Source: Arthrobacter jinronghuae
Lineage (GTDB): Bacteria; Actinomycetota; Actinomycetes; Actinomycetales; Micrococcaceae
Direction of reading: 5' to 3'
Length of the DNA: 64,000 nucleotides
Assembly: GCF_025244825.1 (NCBI RefSeq)
Contig: NZ_CP104263.1
Location: 558,001-622,000 of the forward strand
Made by a program: the position numbers and the translations under genes. Every line of letters starts with the position of its first letter. The first letter of the stretch is position 1. The notes under the pieces were generated by a model. The model made no database searches, had not been told where the DNA came from, and worked only from the letters and a program-made list of their open reading frames with translations. Positions 1-9,463 of the stretch are shown piece by piece.

Positions 1-511
1 CACGGAGCACAGTGGCAGCCGCGGGGAGGGCTGATTCATCGACGGCCAGCAGGTACCAGTCGGCGTCGGGATCGGGGTTGAAGGCGCCGCCGGGGCCGGA
101 GAAGGTCAAGGGTTCACCCGGCTGTGCCGACGCCGCCCACGGCCCGGCCAGGCCTTCGTCTCCGTGGACTACGAAGTCGATGCTGATTTCGCGTGCTTCA
201 GGATCCACGTTCCGGACCGTGTAGGTGCGGGACACCGGCCAGTGTTCCCGTTCGCTCCGCGCCCGAATGGTGTCCAGGTCCTCGGTGCCGTCAATCGGGC
301 GGCCCTGCGGGCCAAACCAGATCTTGCAGTAGGCATCGGCGCAGCTGTTGGGCTGGAACCGGTCGAAGCCGGGTCCGCCGGCAACCACCCGCACCATATG
401 CTCGCTGATCTGCTCCCGGCGGAGAACCTCAAGGGTCAGCAGGGGGCGCTGGCGCCGGGGAGCAGGAGACTCAGGCTCCTGCTGGCGCGGGGAAGTCATT
501 GGTTCGGACAT
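1..511 (-). CDS. Siderophore-interacting protein (SIP/ViuB family), 3' part outside window
   Basis: The leftward frame stays open from ATG 509-511 to the window edge (about 170 residues), so the C-terminal NAD(P)H-binding half is missing. The start is preceded by AGGAG about 6 bases away; an in-frame ATG 12 bases inside is a weaker alternative. Visible are LLTLEVLRREQISEHMVRVV, a YCKIWFGPQG strand, the SRTYTVR element that in this family contacts FAD, an acidic IDFVVHGDEGLAGPWAA segment and PGGAF. These fit the flavin-binding barrel of SIP ferric-siderophore reductases, which release iron from imported siderophores in the cytoplasm using NAD(P)H. No iron box is visible immediately upstream. 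The family call rests on recognition of these motifs; the substrate is unknown. Confidence 0.8.
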   Translation of the reverse strand, partial: MSEPMTSPRQQEPESPAPRRQRPLLTLEVLRREQISEHMVRVVAGGPGFDRFQPNSCADAYCKIWFGPQGRPIDGTEDLDTIRARSEREHWPVSRTYTVRNVDPEAREISIDFVVHGDEGLAGPWAASAQPGEPLTFSGPGGAFNPDPDADWYLLAVDESALPAAATVLR

Positions 512-557
512 GGGTGTCTCCTAGGAAAGGGCCTATAACTACCGTATCGCGCCGCTC

Positions 558-1337
558 TTACCGCTCCCCGCGAAGCCGCCAGTCCACGGGCTCGGCGCCC
601 TGCTGGGCGAGCAGCTCGTTAACCCGGCTGAACGGCCGGGAGCCGAAGAACCCGCGTGATGCCGACAGGGGGCTGGGGTGCGCCGATTCGACGGTGGGCG
701 TATCTCCGAGAAACGGGACAATGCCCTGCGCATCGCGGCCCCACAGGACGGCGACCAGGGGAACGCGCGTGCCGTCCGGGCGGCGGCGGGCAGCCAGTGC
801 CCGCACGGCGAGTTCAGTGATTTCCTCCCACCCCCGCTTCCGGTGTGAGCCTGCTTCCCCGGCACGCACCGTGAGCACGCGGTTCATCAGGACCACACCC
901 TGATCCGCCCAGGCGCTGAGGTCCCCGGAGGGGGAGGCATTGATTCCCAGATCGGCGTGGAGCTCGGTAAAGATGTTGTTCAGGCTTCGGGGAAGCGGAC
1001 GCACGCCCTTCCCGACGGAGAAGGAGAGGCCCACGGCATGCCCGGGGGTGGGGTAGGGGTCCTGGCCTACGATCAACACGCGGGCGCTGGCCAGCGGACG
1101 CTGGAAGACGCGCAGGATGTTGCCGGGGGCAGGCAGGATGCGCTGTCCGGCGCGGCGCTCCGCCTCCAGTTCGGCTGCTATTTCTTCCAGGCGCGTCTTC
1201 ACCGGGGCCAGCACATGGGCCCAGTCGGGAGCCATGAGGTCCTCAAGGCGTGCGGGTGCAGCGAAGGGGAAAGGGATATTTTCCTCCCGTGCGGCTTCGC
1301 CGGTGTAGGAAAAAAGCTGGGGTTCGTCTGTGGTCAC
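558..1337 (-). CDS. ung: Uracil-DNA glycosylase, family 1
   Basis: 259 residues, slightly longer than E. coli Ung because of an N-terminal stretch. It removes uracil from DNA as the first step of base excision repair. The water-activating loop is [18 protein letters not shown] (canonical GQDPYHGPGQA; the His-to-Pro change is common in actinobacteria, from memory). The uracil-binding/leucine loop is [18 protein letters not shown], with the catalytic His at its start, and LLWGxxA appears as VLWGRDAQ. The start is GTG at 1335-1337 with only a weak ribosome site. An ATG seven bases further upstream runs at once into a stop, which supports the GTG. It is transcribed divergently from the DUF3263 gene. 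Confidence 0.93.
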   Translation of the reverse strand: MTTDEPQLFSYTGEAAREENIPFPFAAPARLEDLMAPDWAHVLAPVKTRLEEIAAELEAERRAGQRILPAPGNILRVFQRPLASARVLIVGQDPYPTPGHAVGLSFSVGKGVRPLPRSLNNIFTELHADLGINASPSGDLSAWADQGVVLMNRVLTVRAGEAGSHRKRGWEEITELAVRALAARRRPDGTRVPLVAVLWGRDAQGIVPFLGDTPTVESAHPSPLSASRGFFGSRPFSRVNELLAQQGAEPVDWRLRGER

Positions 1338-1459
1338 TGGTCCATTTTGTCACCGGTGCGTTTGCGGTGTCTTGCCGGGGACCGTCCTAAATGACAAGCC
1401 TGTTATTCCCAATTAGCATGGGCGGTAGATATACGACAGGGATCTTTTTGGGAGTGAAT

Positions 1460-1768
1460 GTGGCGGAATCGGCCGAAGCCGAGCGGTTTTCCCTCGATGA
1501 CGCAGTGGACCCGGAGAGCCCGTTGGGTGCCCAGGAACAGCAGATGCTTGCGTTGGAACGGGCGTGGTGGAAATACGCCGGCGCCAAGGAACAGGCCATC
1601 AAGGACCTCTTCGGGATGTCGGCCACGAGGTACTACCAGGTCCTGAATGCGCTGATTGATACCGAGGAAGCCCTCGCGCATGATCCGATGCTGGTCAAAC
1701 GATTGCGTAGACTACGTACGACCCGCCAGCGTGCCCGTACCGCCCGCCGCCTGGGCACCGGCGTTTAG
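1460..1768 (+). CDS. DUF3263 family protein (small helical DNA-binding-like)
   Basis: Small conserved actinobacterial protein of unknown function. The core runs from QQMLALERAWWKYAGAKEQ through IKDLFGMSATRYYQVLN to LIDTEEALAHDPMLVKRLRRL and ends in an Arg-rich helix. The central segment looks like a helix-turn-helix, so DNA binding is plausible but unproven. I chose GTG 1460 (VAESAEAE) because GGGAG lies five bases before it; this gives 102 residues. The frame is open back to an ATG at 1391 but the added residues do not look conserved. The gene sits immediately before the LytR_C gene on the same strand, an arrangement I recall from other actinobacteria. Confidence 0.8.
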   Translation: MAESAEAERFSLDDAVDPESPLGAQEQQMLALERAWWKYAGAKEQAIKDLFGMSATRYYQVLNALIDTEEALAHDPMLVKRLRRLRTTRQRARTARRLGTGV

Positions 1769-1835
1769 CGCCGGTTCCCTCCAATGTTGGCGGCCCAGCA
1801 TGCGGCGCCATCAGAACAAGGATTGAAACTCCACA

Positions 1836-2471
1836 ATGAGCCAATACCCCCGGGACGAGTTCGACAAGGTCCCTGAAACGTCCGCGCGGCAGGGCGTGCA
1901 CCGCGAACGCCTCATTCCCTCGCGTTCGAACGGGCTGGGGCTGCTGATCACCGTGGGTGTGTTGGCTCTGCTGATCGGCCTGGCAGCCTTCTTAGTGCTG
2001 CCGCGGCTGGGCATCGGTACGGGGTCCGCTGATCCGTCCGCGGCGGCACAGGCTCCGGCGCCTGCCTCTGCGTCCGCCTCAGCTGCGGCCACTCCGACTC
2101 CCGAGGTGGAGTCCGACGCCGCCTCGCCGAGTCCGACTCCGGCATCCACGCCCACTCCGACTCCCACGCCCAAGCCGACGCCGACCCCGACTGTGCCGGC
2201 GATCGACCGTACCCAGCCGGTGGCAGTGTTCAATGCCAGCGGGGTCACCGGACTTGGTGCCAGCGTTTCCGGCCGGATGAGCGCTGCTGGGTGGGCCGTG
2301 GGAACTGTGGCTAACTGGGGCGGCGCACCCCAGCAGGGATCCGGCGTTTACTACAGCTCGCCGGAGTTGGCAGCAAATGCGCAGGAAATCGGCGCGCAAC
2401 TGGGGATACCCGCTCTGGAAACGCCCGGCTTCACCGGTGTCACCGTGATCCTGGGCCCGGGATACCGGTAA
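1836..2471 (+). CDS. Membrane-anchored LytR C-terminal domain protein
   Basis: 211 residues. A basic N-terminus is followed by one transmembrane helix (about residues 35-56, LLITVGVLALLIGLAAFLVL), an Ala/Pro/Thr linker with TPTPTP runs (about 62-126), and a C-terminal LytR_C domain starting at VAVFNASGVTGLG and ending at VTVILGPGYR. Family proteins carry this domain outside the membrane; its precise role is unknown, though related domains occur on LytR-CpsA-Psr wall-polymer ligases. There is no ligase domain here, so it cannot be an LCP enzyme itself. It follows the DUF3263 gene by 67 bases and may share its transcript. Confidence 0.85.
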   Translation: MSQYPRDEFDKVPETSARQGVHRERLIPSRSNGLGLLITVGVLALLIGLAAFLVLPRLGIGTGSADPSAAAQAPAPASASASAAATPTPEVESDAASPSPTPASTPTPTPTPKPTPTPTVPAIDRTQPVAVFNASGVTGLGASVSGRMSAAGWAVGTVANWGGAPQQGSGVYYSSPELAANAQEIGAQLGIPALETPGFTGVTVILGPGYR

Positions 2472-2516
2472 ACCGGGCTCGGGTAAAAAGACCATAACGT
2501 TATCGCTGCCTGTGTA

Positions 2517-2532
2517 TGTGATCGGTATCACC
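2517..2532 (+). promoter_or_regulatory. CRP/GlxR-like operator candidate before the cold-shock gene
   Basis: TGTGATCGGTATCACC matches the CRP/GlxR consensus TGTGA-N6-TCACA at nine of ten arm positions and contains the perfect inverted repeat GTGAT-CGGT-ATCAC. It lies about 140 bases upstream of the cold-shock start and after the stop of the LytR_C gene. Binding is inferred only from the pattern. Confidence 0.35.
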
Positions 2533-2593
2533 GTGGTTAGAGTGATGCCAGCCGGTTTGCGCCGCTGACCTTGGCCTCCCTTGGGAACCGACA

Positions 2594-2647
2594 GAGGCGC
2601 CGGATCCGGCGCCTCCGGCGTCCAAGCATGCCGCCGGAGGGCGGCAT
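2594..2647 (+). promoter_or_regulatory. Structured leader of the cold-shock gene (22-bp palindrome plus hairpin)
   Basis: A perfect 22-base palindrome built on GGCGCCGGATCCGGCGCC occupies 2594-2615. A second hairpin, ATGCCGCC-GGAG-GGCGGCAT, occupies 2628-2647, 24 bases before the start codon and just before the GGAG ribosome site. Cold-shock mRNAs often carry long structured leaders that act as thermosensors. No T-run follows, so termination is less likely. Confidence 0.4.
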
Positions 2648-2671
2648 CGGAATCTAGGTTGGAGAAAGATC

Positions 2672-2875
2672 ATGGCGCAGGGGATCGTCAAGTGGTTCAA
2701 CGGTGAAAAAGGGTACGGCTTTATTACCCTCGACGAGGCAGAGACGGACGTGTTCGTCCACTGGTCAGCCATCCAGGCATCCGGTTACCGGACGCTGGAA
2801 GAAGGCCAACGGGTTGAGTTCGAAATCGGCGAGGGCCAGAAGGGTCCGCAGGCCGAGGAAGTCCGGGCACTGTAG
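2672..2875 (+). CDS. Cold shock protein (CspA family)
   Basis: 67 residues, the normal length of a single-domain cold-shock protein. It binds single-stranded RNA and DNA and melts mRNA structure. Both nucleic-acid motifs are present: KGYGFI (RNP1) and VFVHWSAI (RNP2), after the usual GIVKWFN start. The His-Trp in RNP2 and the [20 protein letters not shown] stretch are typical of actinobacterial members. A GGAG ribosome site precedes ATG 2672. The gene is monocistronic, with a 200-base structured leader in front and a strong terminator behind. Confidence 0.95.
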   Translation: MAQGIVKWFNGEKGYGFITLDEAETDVFVHWSAIQASGYRTLEEGQRVEFEIGEGQKGPQAEEVRAL

Positions 2876-2916
2876 GCCACTTTAAGGAACATCCTCCCGG
2901 CTTGGGGGCGGGATCG

Positions 2917-2950
2917 GCAGCGGCGGAGCCTCGGCTCCGCCGCTGCTTTT
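2917..2950 (+). terminator. Rho-independent terminator after the cold-shock gene
   Basis: GCAGCGGCGGAGCC at 2917-2930 is the exact reverse complement of 2933-2946 (14-bp stem) and TTTT follows at once. It separates the cold-shock gene from the groL promoter region. Confidence 0.85.
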
Positions 2951-3011
2951 GCATTCGCCCGCCGGCAGCGGCCGGGAACGCTGTGAACCGGATGGCATGT
3001 CGGCGTGATCG

Positions 3012-4868
<1,857 letters not shown>

Positions 4869-4898
4869 GCCCCCGCAGCTCTTGCCTAAAGCGTAAGT

Positions 4899-4935
4899 AA
4901 GAGGCGCGGCACCCGGACCGGGTGCCGCGCCTCTT
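4899..4935 (+). terminator. Terminator after groL
   Basis: An 18-bp perfect stem (4899-4916 against 4918-4935, core GAGGCGCGGCACCCGG) with a minimal loop sits 30 bases after the groL stop. It is followed by TTGCATTT, a poor T-run. It could work in both directions, as the next gene points leftward toward it. Confidence 0.8.
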
Positions 4936-5022
4936 GCATTTAAGAGCGCACCTGCATTGAAGAGCGCACTGCCTTGTGCACTGCCTTGCAGAGCGCCAGC
5001 ACAGCTCCGGGCGGCGACGGAA

Positions 5023-5313
5023 TCAGTGCATAAAGAGCGACGTGTTCGCCGCCTCCGTCTCCGCGTACTGCGCTGACGCGAAGGCCAGCGCCTGGTTGAT
5101 GCTGTCCAGTGATTCCTCCACCCGGGCCTGCGTGGCCCGCCAATCGGTAACCAGCAGCTGAAAATTGGCCGACGCGGATCCCCGCCAGATTTCGCTTAGC
5201 GAGGCCAGCCCGGCCTGCATGCCGTTCACGTCTGCCCGAAGGCGCTCAATGGTTCCTTGTACTTCGGCACTCTTGGCAGCCAGCGCCTCGCTGTCCACGG
5301 CAAATAGGGGCAT
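5023..5313 (-). CDS. WXG100 family protein (ESX/type VII substrate-like)
   Basis: 96 residues, all helical, with the hairpin motif IWRGSASANF (W-x-G at mid-protein), the hallmark of WXG100 proteins exported as dimers by type VII secretion. The start is ATG 5313 (MPLFAVDSEALAAKSAEVQG), preceded by an ideal AGGAGG six bases away; the longer open frame has no support. No C-terminal YxxxD/E-type signal is obvious beyond QYAETEAANTSLFMH. It stands alone: no EccC, EccD or second WXG gene is adjacent, so its secretion machine must be elsewhere. It lies downstream of groL, convergent with it. Confidence 0.9.
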   Translation of the reverse strand: MPLFAVDSEALAAKSAEVQGTIERLRADVNGMQAGLASLSEIWRGSASANFQLLVTDWRATQARVEESLDSINQALAFASAQYAETEAANTSLFMH

Positions 5314-5492
5314 GATTTCCTCCTGGTAGCGGCTTGGATCGGATACCGGAAGGGTAGGACGGCAGCCGGCCGCCGGCGCGCGAAGGACCAATAGGTGTGG
5401 AGGACGAAGGCCGGTCTTCCTCCGGGATACCCCTGTGGAGGGCAGAACGGCCCCTCCGGCCCGTCTGCAGGCCCGGCGGCGCCAGGGGAGGG

Positions 5493-6959
5493 TCAGTTGT
5501 CGTCAGCCTCGTCGGGACGCTCAGGGAACTGCTCCGGAGCGCGGTAGGGCAGGCGGATGGACAGGGTGGCGCCTCCGCCTTCCGTCTCGGCCAGCCGCAC
5601 CGTCCCGTCGTGCTGGGCCACCAGGGCGGCCACAATGGCCAGTCCGAGGCCGGTGCCGCCGGTCTCCCGGTAGCGGGAGGAATCGGCGCGGTAGAAGCGT
5701 TCGAACACCCGCGCGGCGTCGTCCTCCGAGATCCCGGGCCCGTGGTCCCGTACCTCCAGCACTGCATCCATCCGGTCATGGATAACGGGTGCTACTCCGA
5801 CTGCCACTTCGATGGGAGAACCGGCCGGCGTGTAGCGCAGGGCATTGGTCATCAGGTTCGCCACGACCTGCCGCAGCCGGGCCTCGTCTCCCATGGTCGG
5901 TGCGCTCTGCGGGGCGTGGCCGTCCAGCCCCACCACCCGGATGTCCCGGTCGGGAGCGCTGGCACGCGCGTCCAGGGCGGCGTCGTTGCCCAGGATCATC
6001 AGGTCCACCGGCTCGTATTCGAGCGGGCGCTGCTCGTCCACCCGGGCCAGGGTCAGGAGGTCCTCTACGAGTTGTCCCATGCGCTTGGCTTCGCTCTCGA
6101 TTCTGCCCATGGCAGCGGAGATCTCTTCGGGTTTCTGAAGGGCGCCGTGGCGATACAGCTCCGAGAACCCGCGGATGGTCACCAGCGGGGTCCGCAGTTC
6201 ATGGGAGGCGTCCTGCACGAAGCGGCGCATCTTGCGCTCGGATTGGGTGCGGGCTGCAAACGCAGTTTCGATATGGGCCAGCATGGCATTGAGCGAGCGG
6301 GACAGGCGGCCGATCTCCGTGGCCGGGTTGCCCACCTCCACGCGGCGGGAGAGGTCCCCGGCAGCAATGGCGGCTGCGGTTTTTTCCACCTGGCTCAGCG
6401 GACGGAACTGCCGGGTGACCGCCCAATAAGCGATCCCCGTGGCGCCCAGGGTTCCGAGCAGCCCGACCGAAAACACCAGCGACGCCGCCTCGTCCACGGT
6501 CGCGGCGACCGAGTCCAGCGGAATCGCAACGGCCACGGAACCGGGCAGGTTCTCGAAGTCGTAGATGCGTACCCGCCAGCCCTTCGATGTCGGCTCCGTG
6601 CCGCGGACATCGAAGCCCTCGGCGTCCATGGCTTCTACCTGTTCGGAGGTGTAGTTATCGAGCTTCGGGATGTCCGTCGCCGACTCCGAATGCGTCGCCG
6701 GACCATGGCTGCCGTCTTCGTTCAGGTACAGCCCGTAGTACCGGAACAAGGAGGCATCGGTGCTCGGCTCGTTCACCAGCAGGTAGCGCGAGACCTTGGA
6801 CGCATTAGCGTCGATGTCCGCGTCCAGCCGGTCCACCAGTATCTGGCGCAGCAGGGTAATGGTGGCGAAGCCGGTGATGGTCACCGTGACCACCATCAGC
6901 ACCGCCATGATGGCGAGAAGCTGCGACCGAAGTGAAGCGGATTTCCAGCGCCGTATCAA
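5493..6959 (-). CDS. Two-component sensor histidine kinase (TcrY/TrcS-like)
   Basis: 488 residues in the classical order: transmembrane helix about 13-37, an extracellular sensor segment about 40-155, a second helix about 160-182, HAMP (VTRQFRPLSQVEKTAAAIAAGD onward), HisKA with FVQDASHELRTPL (phospho-acceptor His253), N-box NLMTNALRYTP, G1 DHGPGIS and G2 GGTGLGLAI. It phosphorylates the response regulator encoded just upstream. The stop of the regulator and the start of this gene are four bases apart, so the two are an operon. The extracellular domain is not one I recognise, so the stimulus is unknown. Confidence 0.93.
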   Translation of the reverse strand: MIRRWKSASLRSQLLAIMAVLMVVTVTITGFATITLLRQILVDRLDADIDANASKVSRYLLVNEPSTDASLFRYYGLYLNEDGSHGPATHSESATDIPKLDNYTSEQVEAMDAEGFDVRGTEPTSKGWRVRIYDFENLPGSVAVAIPLDSVAATVDEAASLVFSVGLLGTLGATGIAYWAVTRQFRPLSQVEKTAAAIAAGDLSRRVEVGNPATEIGRLSRSLNAMLAHIETAFAARTQSERKMRRFVQDASHELRTPLVTIRGFSELYRHGALQKPEEISAAMGRIESEAKRMGQLVEDLLTLARVDEQRPLEYEPVDLMILGNDAALDARASAPDRDIRVVGLDGHAPQSAPTMGDEARLRQVVANLMTNALRYTPAGSPIEVAVGVAPVIHDRMDAVLEVRDHGPGISEDDAARVFERFYRADSSRYRETGGTGLGLAIVAALVAQHDGTVRLAETEGGGATLSIRLPYRAPEQFPERPDEADDN

Positions 6960-6963
6960 AGCC

Positions 6964-7677
6964 CTAGCGCTTCTCCGAGGAGCGGAGCAGGTAGCCCACG
7001 CCGCGCTTGGTCTGGATCAGCGCCGGCGCGTCCGGGCTGCGGTCGATCTTGCGGCGCAGGTAGGAGATGTAGGACTCCACGATGGAGGCGTCTCCGTTGA
7101 AGTCGTATTCCCAGACGTGGTCCAGGATCTGTGCCTTGGACAGGACACGGTTCGGGTTCAGCATCAGGTACCGCAGCAGTTTGAACTCGGTGGGGGAGAG
7201 GTCTATGGTGACGCCGCCGCGCCGCACCTCGTGGGCGTCGTCGTCGAGCTCCAAATCATCCACGCGGATGACGGCGTCGTCGTCCTCGAGCGGCTGGGTG
7301 CGGCGCAGCACGGCGCGGATCCGCGCCACCACCTCGTCGAGGCTGAAGGGTTTGGTGACGTAGTCGTCGCCGCCCACGGTGAGGCCGGTGACCTTGTCCT
7401 CGGTGTCGTCGCGGGCGGTCAGGAAGACCACGGGGAAGTGCTGTCCGGCGGCGCGCAGCCGGCGCGTGAGGGTGAAGCCGTCCATGTCCGGGAGCATTAC
7501 GTCCAGGACCGCGAGGTCCGGATTGTGGGAGTCGACGGCGGCAAGGGCCTCACGGCCGTTGGCTGCCGCGACGACGTCGAACCCGGCAAAGCGCAGCGAG
7601 GTGGACAGCAGCTCGCGGATATTGGGCTCATCATCGACAACAAGGAGGCGTGCTTCGGGTGCAGACGATTTGTTCAC
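6964..7677 (-). CDS. OmpR-family response regulator
   Basis: 237 residues. The receiver has the acidic pair in LLVVDDEPNI, phospho-acceptor Asp59 in LAVLDVMLPDMDGF and Lys109 in DDYVTKPFSLDE. The C-terminal winged helix has LSPTEFKLLRYLMLNPNRVLS and the recognition region ASIVESYISYLRRKID, ending KRGVGYLLR. It is the first gene of a two-gene operon with its kinase. About 140 bases upstream are non-coding and hold its promoter. It resembles TrcR/TcrA-type regulators of actinobacteria; target genes cannot be read from the sequence. Confidence 0.94.
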   Translation of the reverse strand: MNKSSAPEARLLVVDDEPNIRELLSTSLRFAGFDVVAAANGREALAAVDSHNPDLAVLDVMLPDMDGFTLTRRLRAAGQHFPVVFLTARDDTEDKVTGLTVGGDDYVTKPFSLDEVVARIRAVLRRTQPLEDDDAVIRVDDLELDDDAHEVRRGGVTIDLSPTEFKLLRYLMLNPNRVLSKAQILDHVWEYDFNGDASIVESYISYLRRKIDRSPDAPALIQTKRGVGYLLRSSEKR

Positions 7678-7816
7678 CCGCCCAGTTTCTTACATTTAGC
7701 TGGACGTTGTCTGTAGGTGTGCAGAACAAAATCTGGGAGTGCCCGGTGAGCGTCAGCTCCTATATCGGCCGACATTGCGGTCGGCCCGGAACGATATGCA
7801 CTTCCCCGAGGCCGCA

Positions 7817-9463
7817 CTAGACCGGCTTTTCGATATCCGTAGCGTCCAGGATGGAGTAGGCGTAGCCCTGCTCGGCGAGGAAGCGCTGCCGCTTGGCCGC
7901 GAAGTCCTGGTCCAGGGTGTCGCGGGCCACCACGGTGTAGAAGTGCGCCGCCTTGCCGTCCGCCTTGGGGCGCAGGAGCCGTCCCAGCCGCTGGGCCTCT
8001 TCCTGCCGGGAGCCGAAGGAACCGGAGACCTGGATGGCCACGGAGGCCTCGGGCAGGTCGATGGAGAAGTTGGCAACCTTGGACACCACGAGCGTGCTCA
8101 GGGCCCCTTCGCGGAATTCATTGAAGAGCCGCTGGCGTTCCTTGACCGGGGTGTCACCCTTGATCACCGGTGCGTCCAGCCGCTCGGAGAGTTCGTCCAG
8201 CTGGTCCAGGTACTGCCCGATCACCAGGGTCTGCTCGCCGGCATGGCGGCGGACCAGCTGTTCGACGACGCCGGTCTTGGTCTCCGACGTCGAGCACAGG
8301 CGGTATTTGTCCCCGTCTTCGGCCATGGCGTAGGCCACCCGCTCATCCCGCGGCAGGTCCACCCGGACCTCGATGCATTCGGCCGGGGCAATGTAGCCCT
8401 GCGCCTCGATGTCCTTCCACGGGGCGTCGTAGCGCTTGGGGCCGATCAAGGAGAAGACCTCGCCCTCGCGGCCGTCCTCACGGACCAGGGTGGCGGTCAA
8501 ACCCAGCCGGCGCCGGGCCTGCAGGTCCGCGGTCATCCGGAAAATCGGTGCCGGGAGCAGGTGCACCTCGTCGTAGATGATCAGGCCCCAGTCGTTGGCG
8601 TCCAGCAGCTCCAGGTGCGGATAGAGTCCGCCGCGCTTGAGGGTCAGGACCTGGTACGTGGCGATGGTAACCGGCCGGACTTCCTTCACCGCGCCGGAGT
8701 ATTCGCCGATTTCGTCCTCGGTCAGGGAGGTGCGCTTGAGCAGCTCATCCTTCCACTGCCGGGCGGAGACGGTGTTGGTTACCAGGATGAGGGTAGTGGT
8801 GGAGCTGGTGGCCATGGCCGCGGCACCCACCAAGGTCTTGCCCGCACCGCAGGGCAGTACCACCACGCCGGAACCGCCGGCCCAGAAGTTCTCGGTGGCG
8901 AGCTTCTGGTAGGGGCGCAGGGCCCAGCCGTCTTCGTTGAGCAGGATCGGATGCGGCGTGCCGTCCACATAACCGGCCAGGTCTTCGGCAGGCCAGCCCA
9001 GCTTCAGCAGCAGCTGTTTGAGCTGGCCGCGCATGGCAGACTGCACCACTACCGTTTCGCCGTCGATCCGCGGGCCCAGCAGCGGCTGGATTTTCTTGGC
9101 GTGCATTACTTCTTCGAGCACCGGGTAATCATTGGTGCGCAGCACCAACCCGTGCTGGGGGTCCTTCTCGAGGCGCAGCCGGCCGTACCGGGACATGGTT
9201 TCTTCGATGTCGATCAGCAGCGAATGCGGCACCGGGAAACGGGAGTACATAAGCAGCGTGTTCAGGACCTGTTCGGCGTCGAGCCCCGCGGCCCGCGCAT
9301 TCCACAGTCCCAGCGGCGTCAGCCGGTAGCTGTGGATGTGCTCGGGGGCACGCTCGAGTTCGGCGAAAGCGGCGATGGCGTGCCGAGCCTCGGTTGCCTG
9401 TTCATGATCGACCTCCAGAAGAATCGTCTTATCGCTCTGGACAATCAACGGTCCGTCAACCAT
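7817..9463 (-). CDS. DNA repair helicase, bacterial XPB (ERCC3-like, SF2)
   Basis: 548 residues. An N-terminal helicase-associated region (1-180) precedes the SF2 core: Walker A PCGAGKT (204-210), DEVH box (298-301), motif III LGLTATLVRED, and motifs V/VI KVANFSIDLPEA and GSRQEEAQRLGRLLRPK. These are those of XPB/Rad25, which unwinds DNA 3' to 5' in nucleotide excision repair and transcription contexts. The actinobacterial protein has the XPB fold; its cellular role is poorly known. It overlaps the upstream helicase-associated gene by 8 bases, so the two are translated together. Downstream, a 7-bp hairpin (7767-7786) without a T-run may end the transcript. Confidence 0.93.
   Translation of the reverse strand: MVDGPLIVQSDKTILLEVDHEQATEARHAIAAFAELERAPEHIHSYRLTPLGLWNARAAGLDAEQVLNTLLMYSRFPVPHSLLIDIEETMSRYGRLRLEKDPQHGLVLRTNDYPVLEEVMHAKKIQPLLGPRIDGETVVVQSAMRGQLKQLLLKLGWPAEDLAGYVDGTPHPILLNEDGWALRPYQKLATENFWAGGSGVVVLPCGAGKTLVGAAAMATSSTTTLILVTNTVSARQWKDELLKRTSLTEDEIGEYSGAVKEVRPVTIATYQVLTLKRGGLYPHLELLDANDWGLIIYDEVHLLPAPIFRMTADLQARRRLGLTATLVREDGREGEVFSLIGPKRYDAPWKDIEAQGYIAPAECIEVRVDLPRDERVAYAMAEDGDKYRLCSTSETKTGVVEQLVRRHAGEQTLVIGQYLDQLDELSERLDAPVIKGDTPVKERQRLFNEFREGALSTLVVSKVANFSIDLPEASVAIQVSGSFGSRQEEAQRLGRLLRPKADGKAAHFYTVVARDTLDQDFAAKRQRFLAEQGYAYSILDATDIEKPV

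Noticed and set aside
511..530. An iron box for IdeR before the siderophore-interacting gene
   Set aside because: No TTAGGTTAG-like dyad could be seen near the start.
1391..1459. Longer N-terminus for the DUF3263 protein from ATG 1391
   Set aside because: No ribosome site and no conserved look; GGGAG favours GTG 1460.
7767..7786. GGCCGAC/GTCGGCC hairpin as a terminator of the XPB gene
   Set aside because: Stem only 7 bp and no T-run on the minus strand; mentioned with the XPB gene, not listed.
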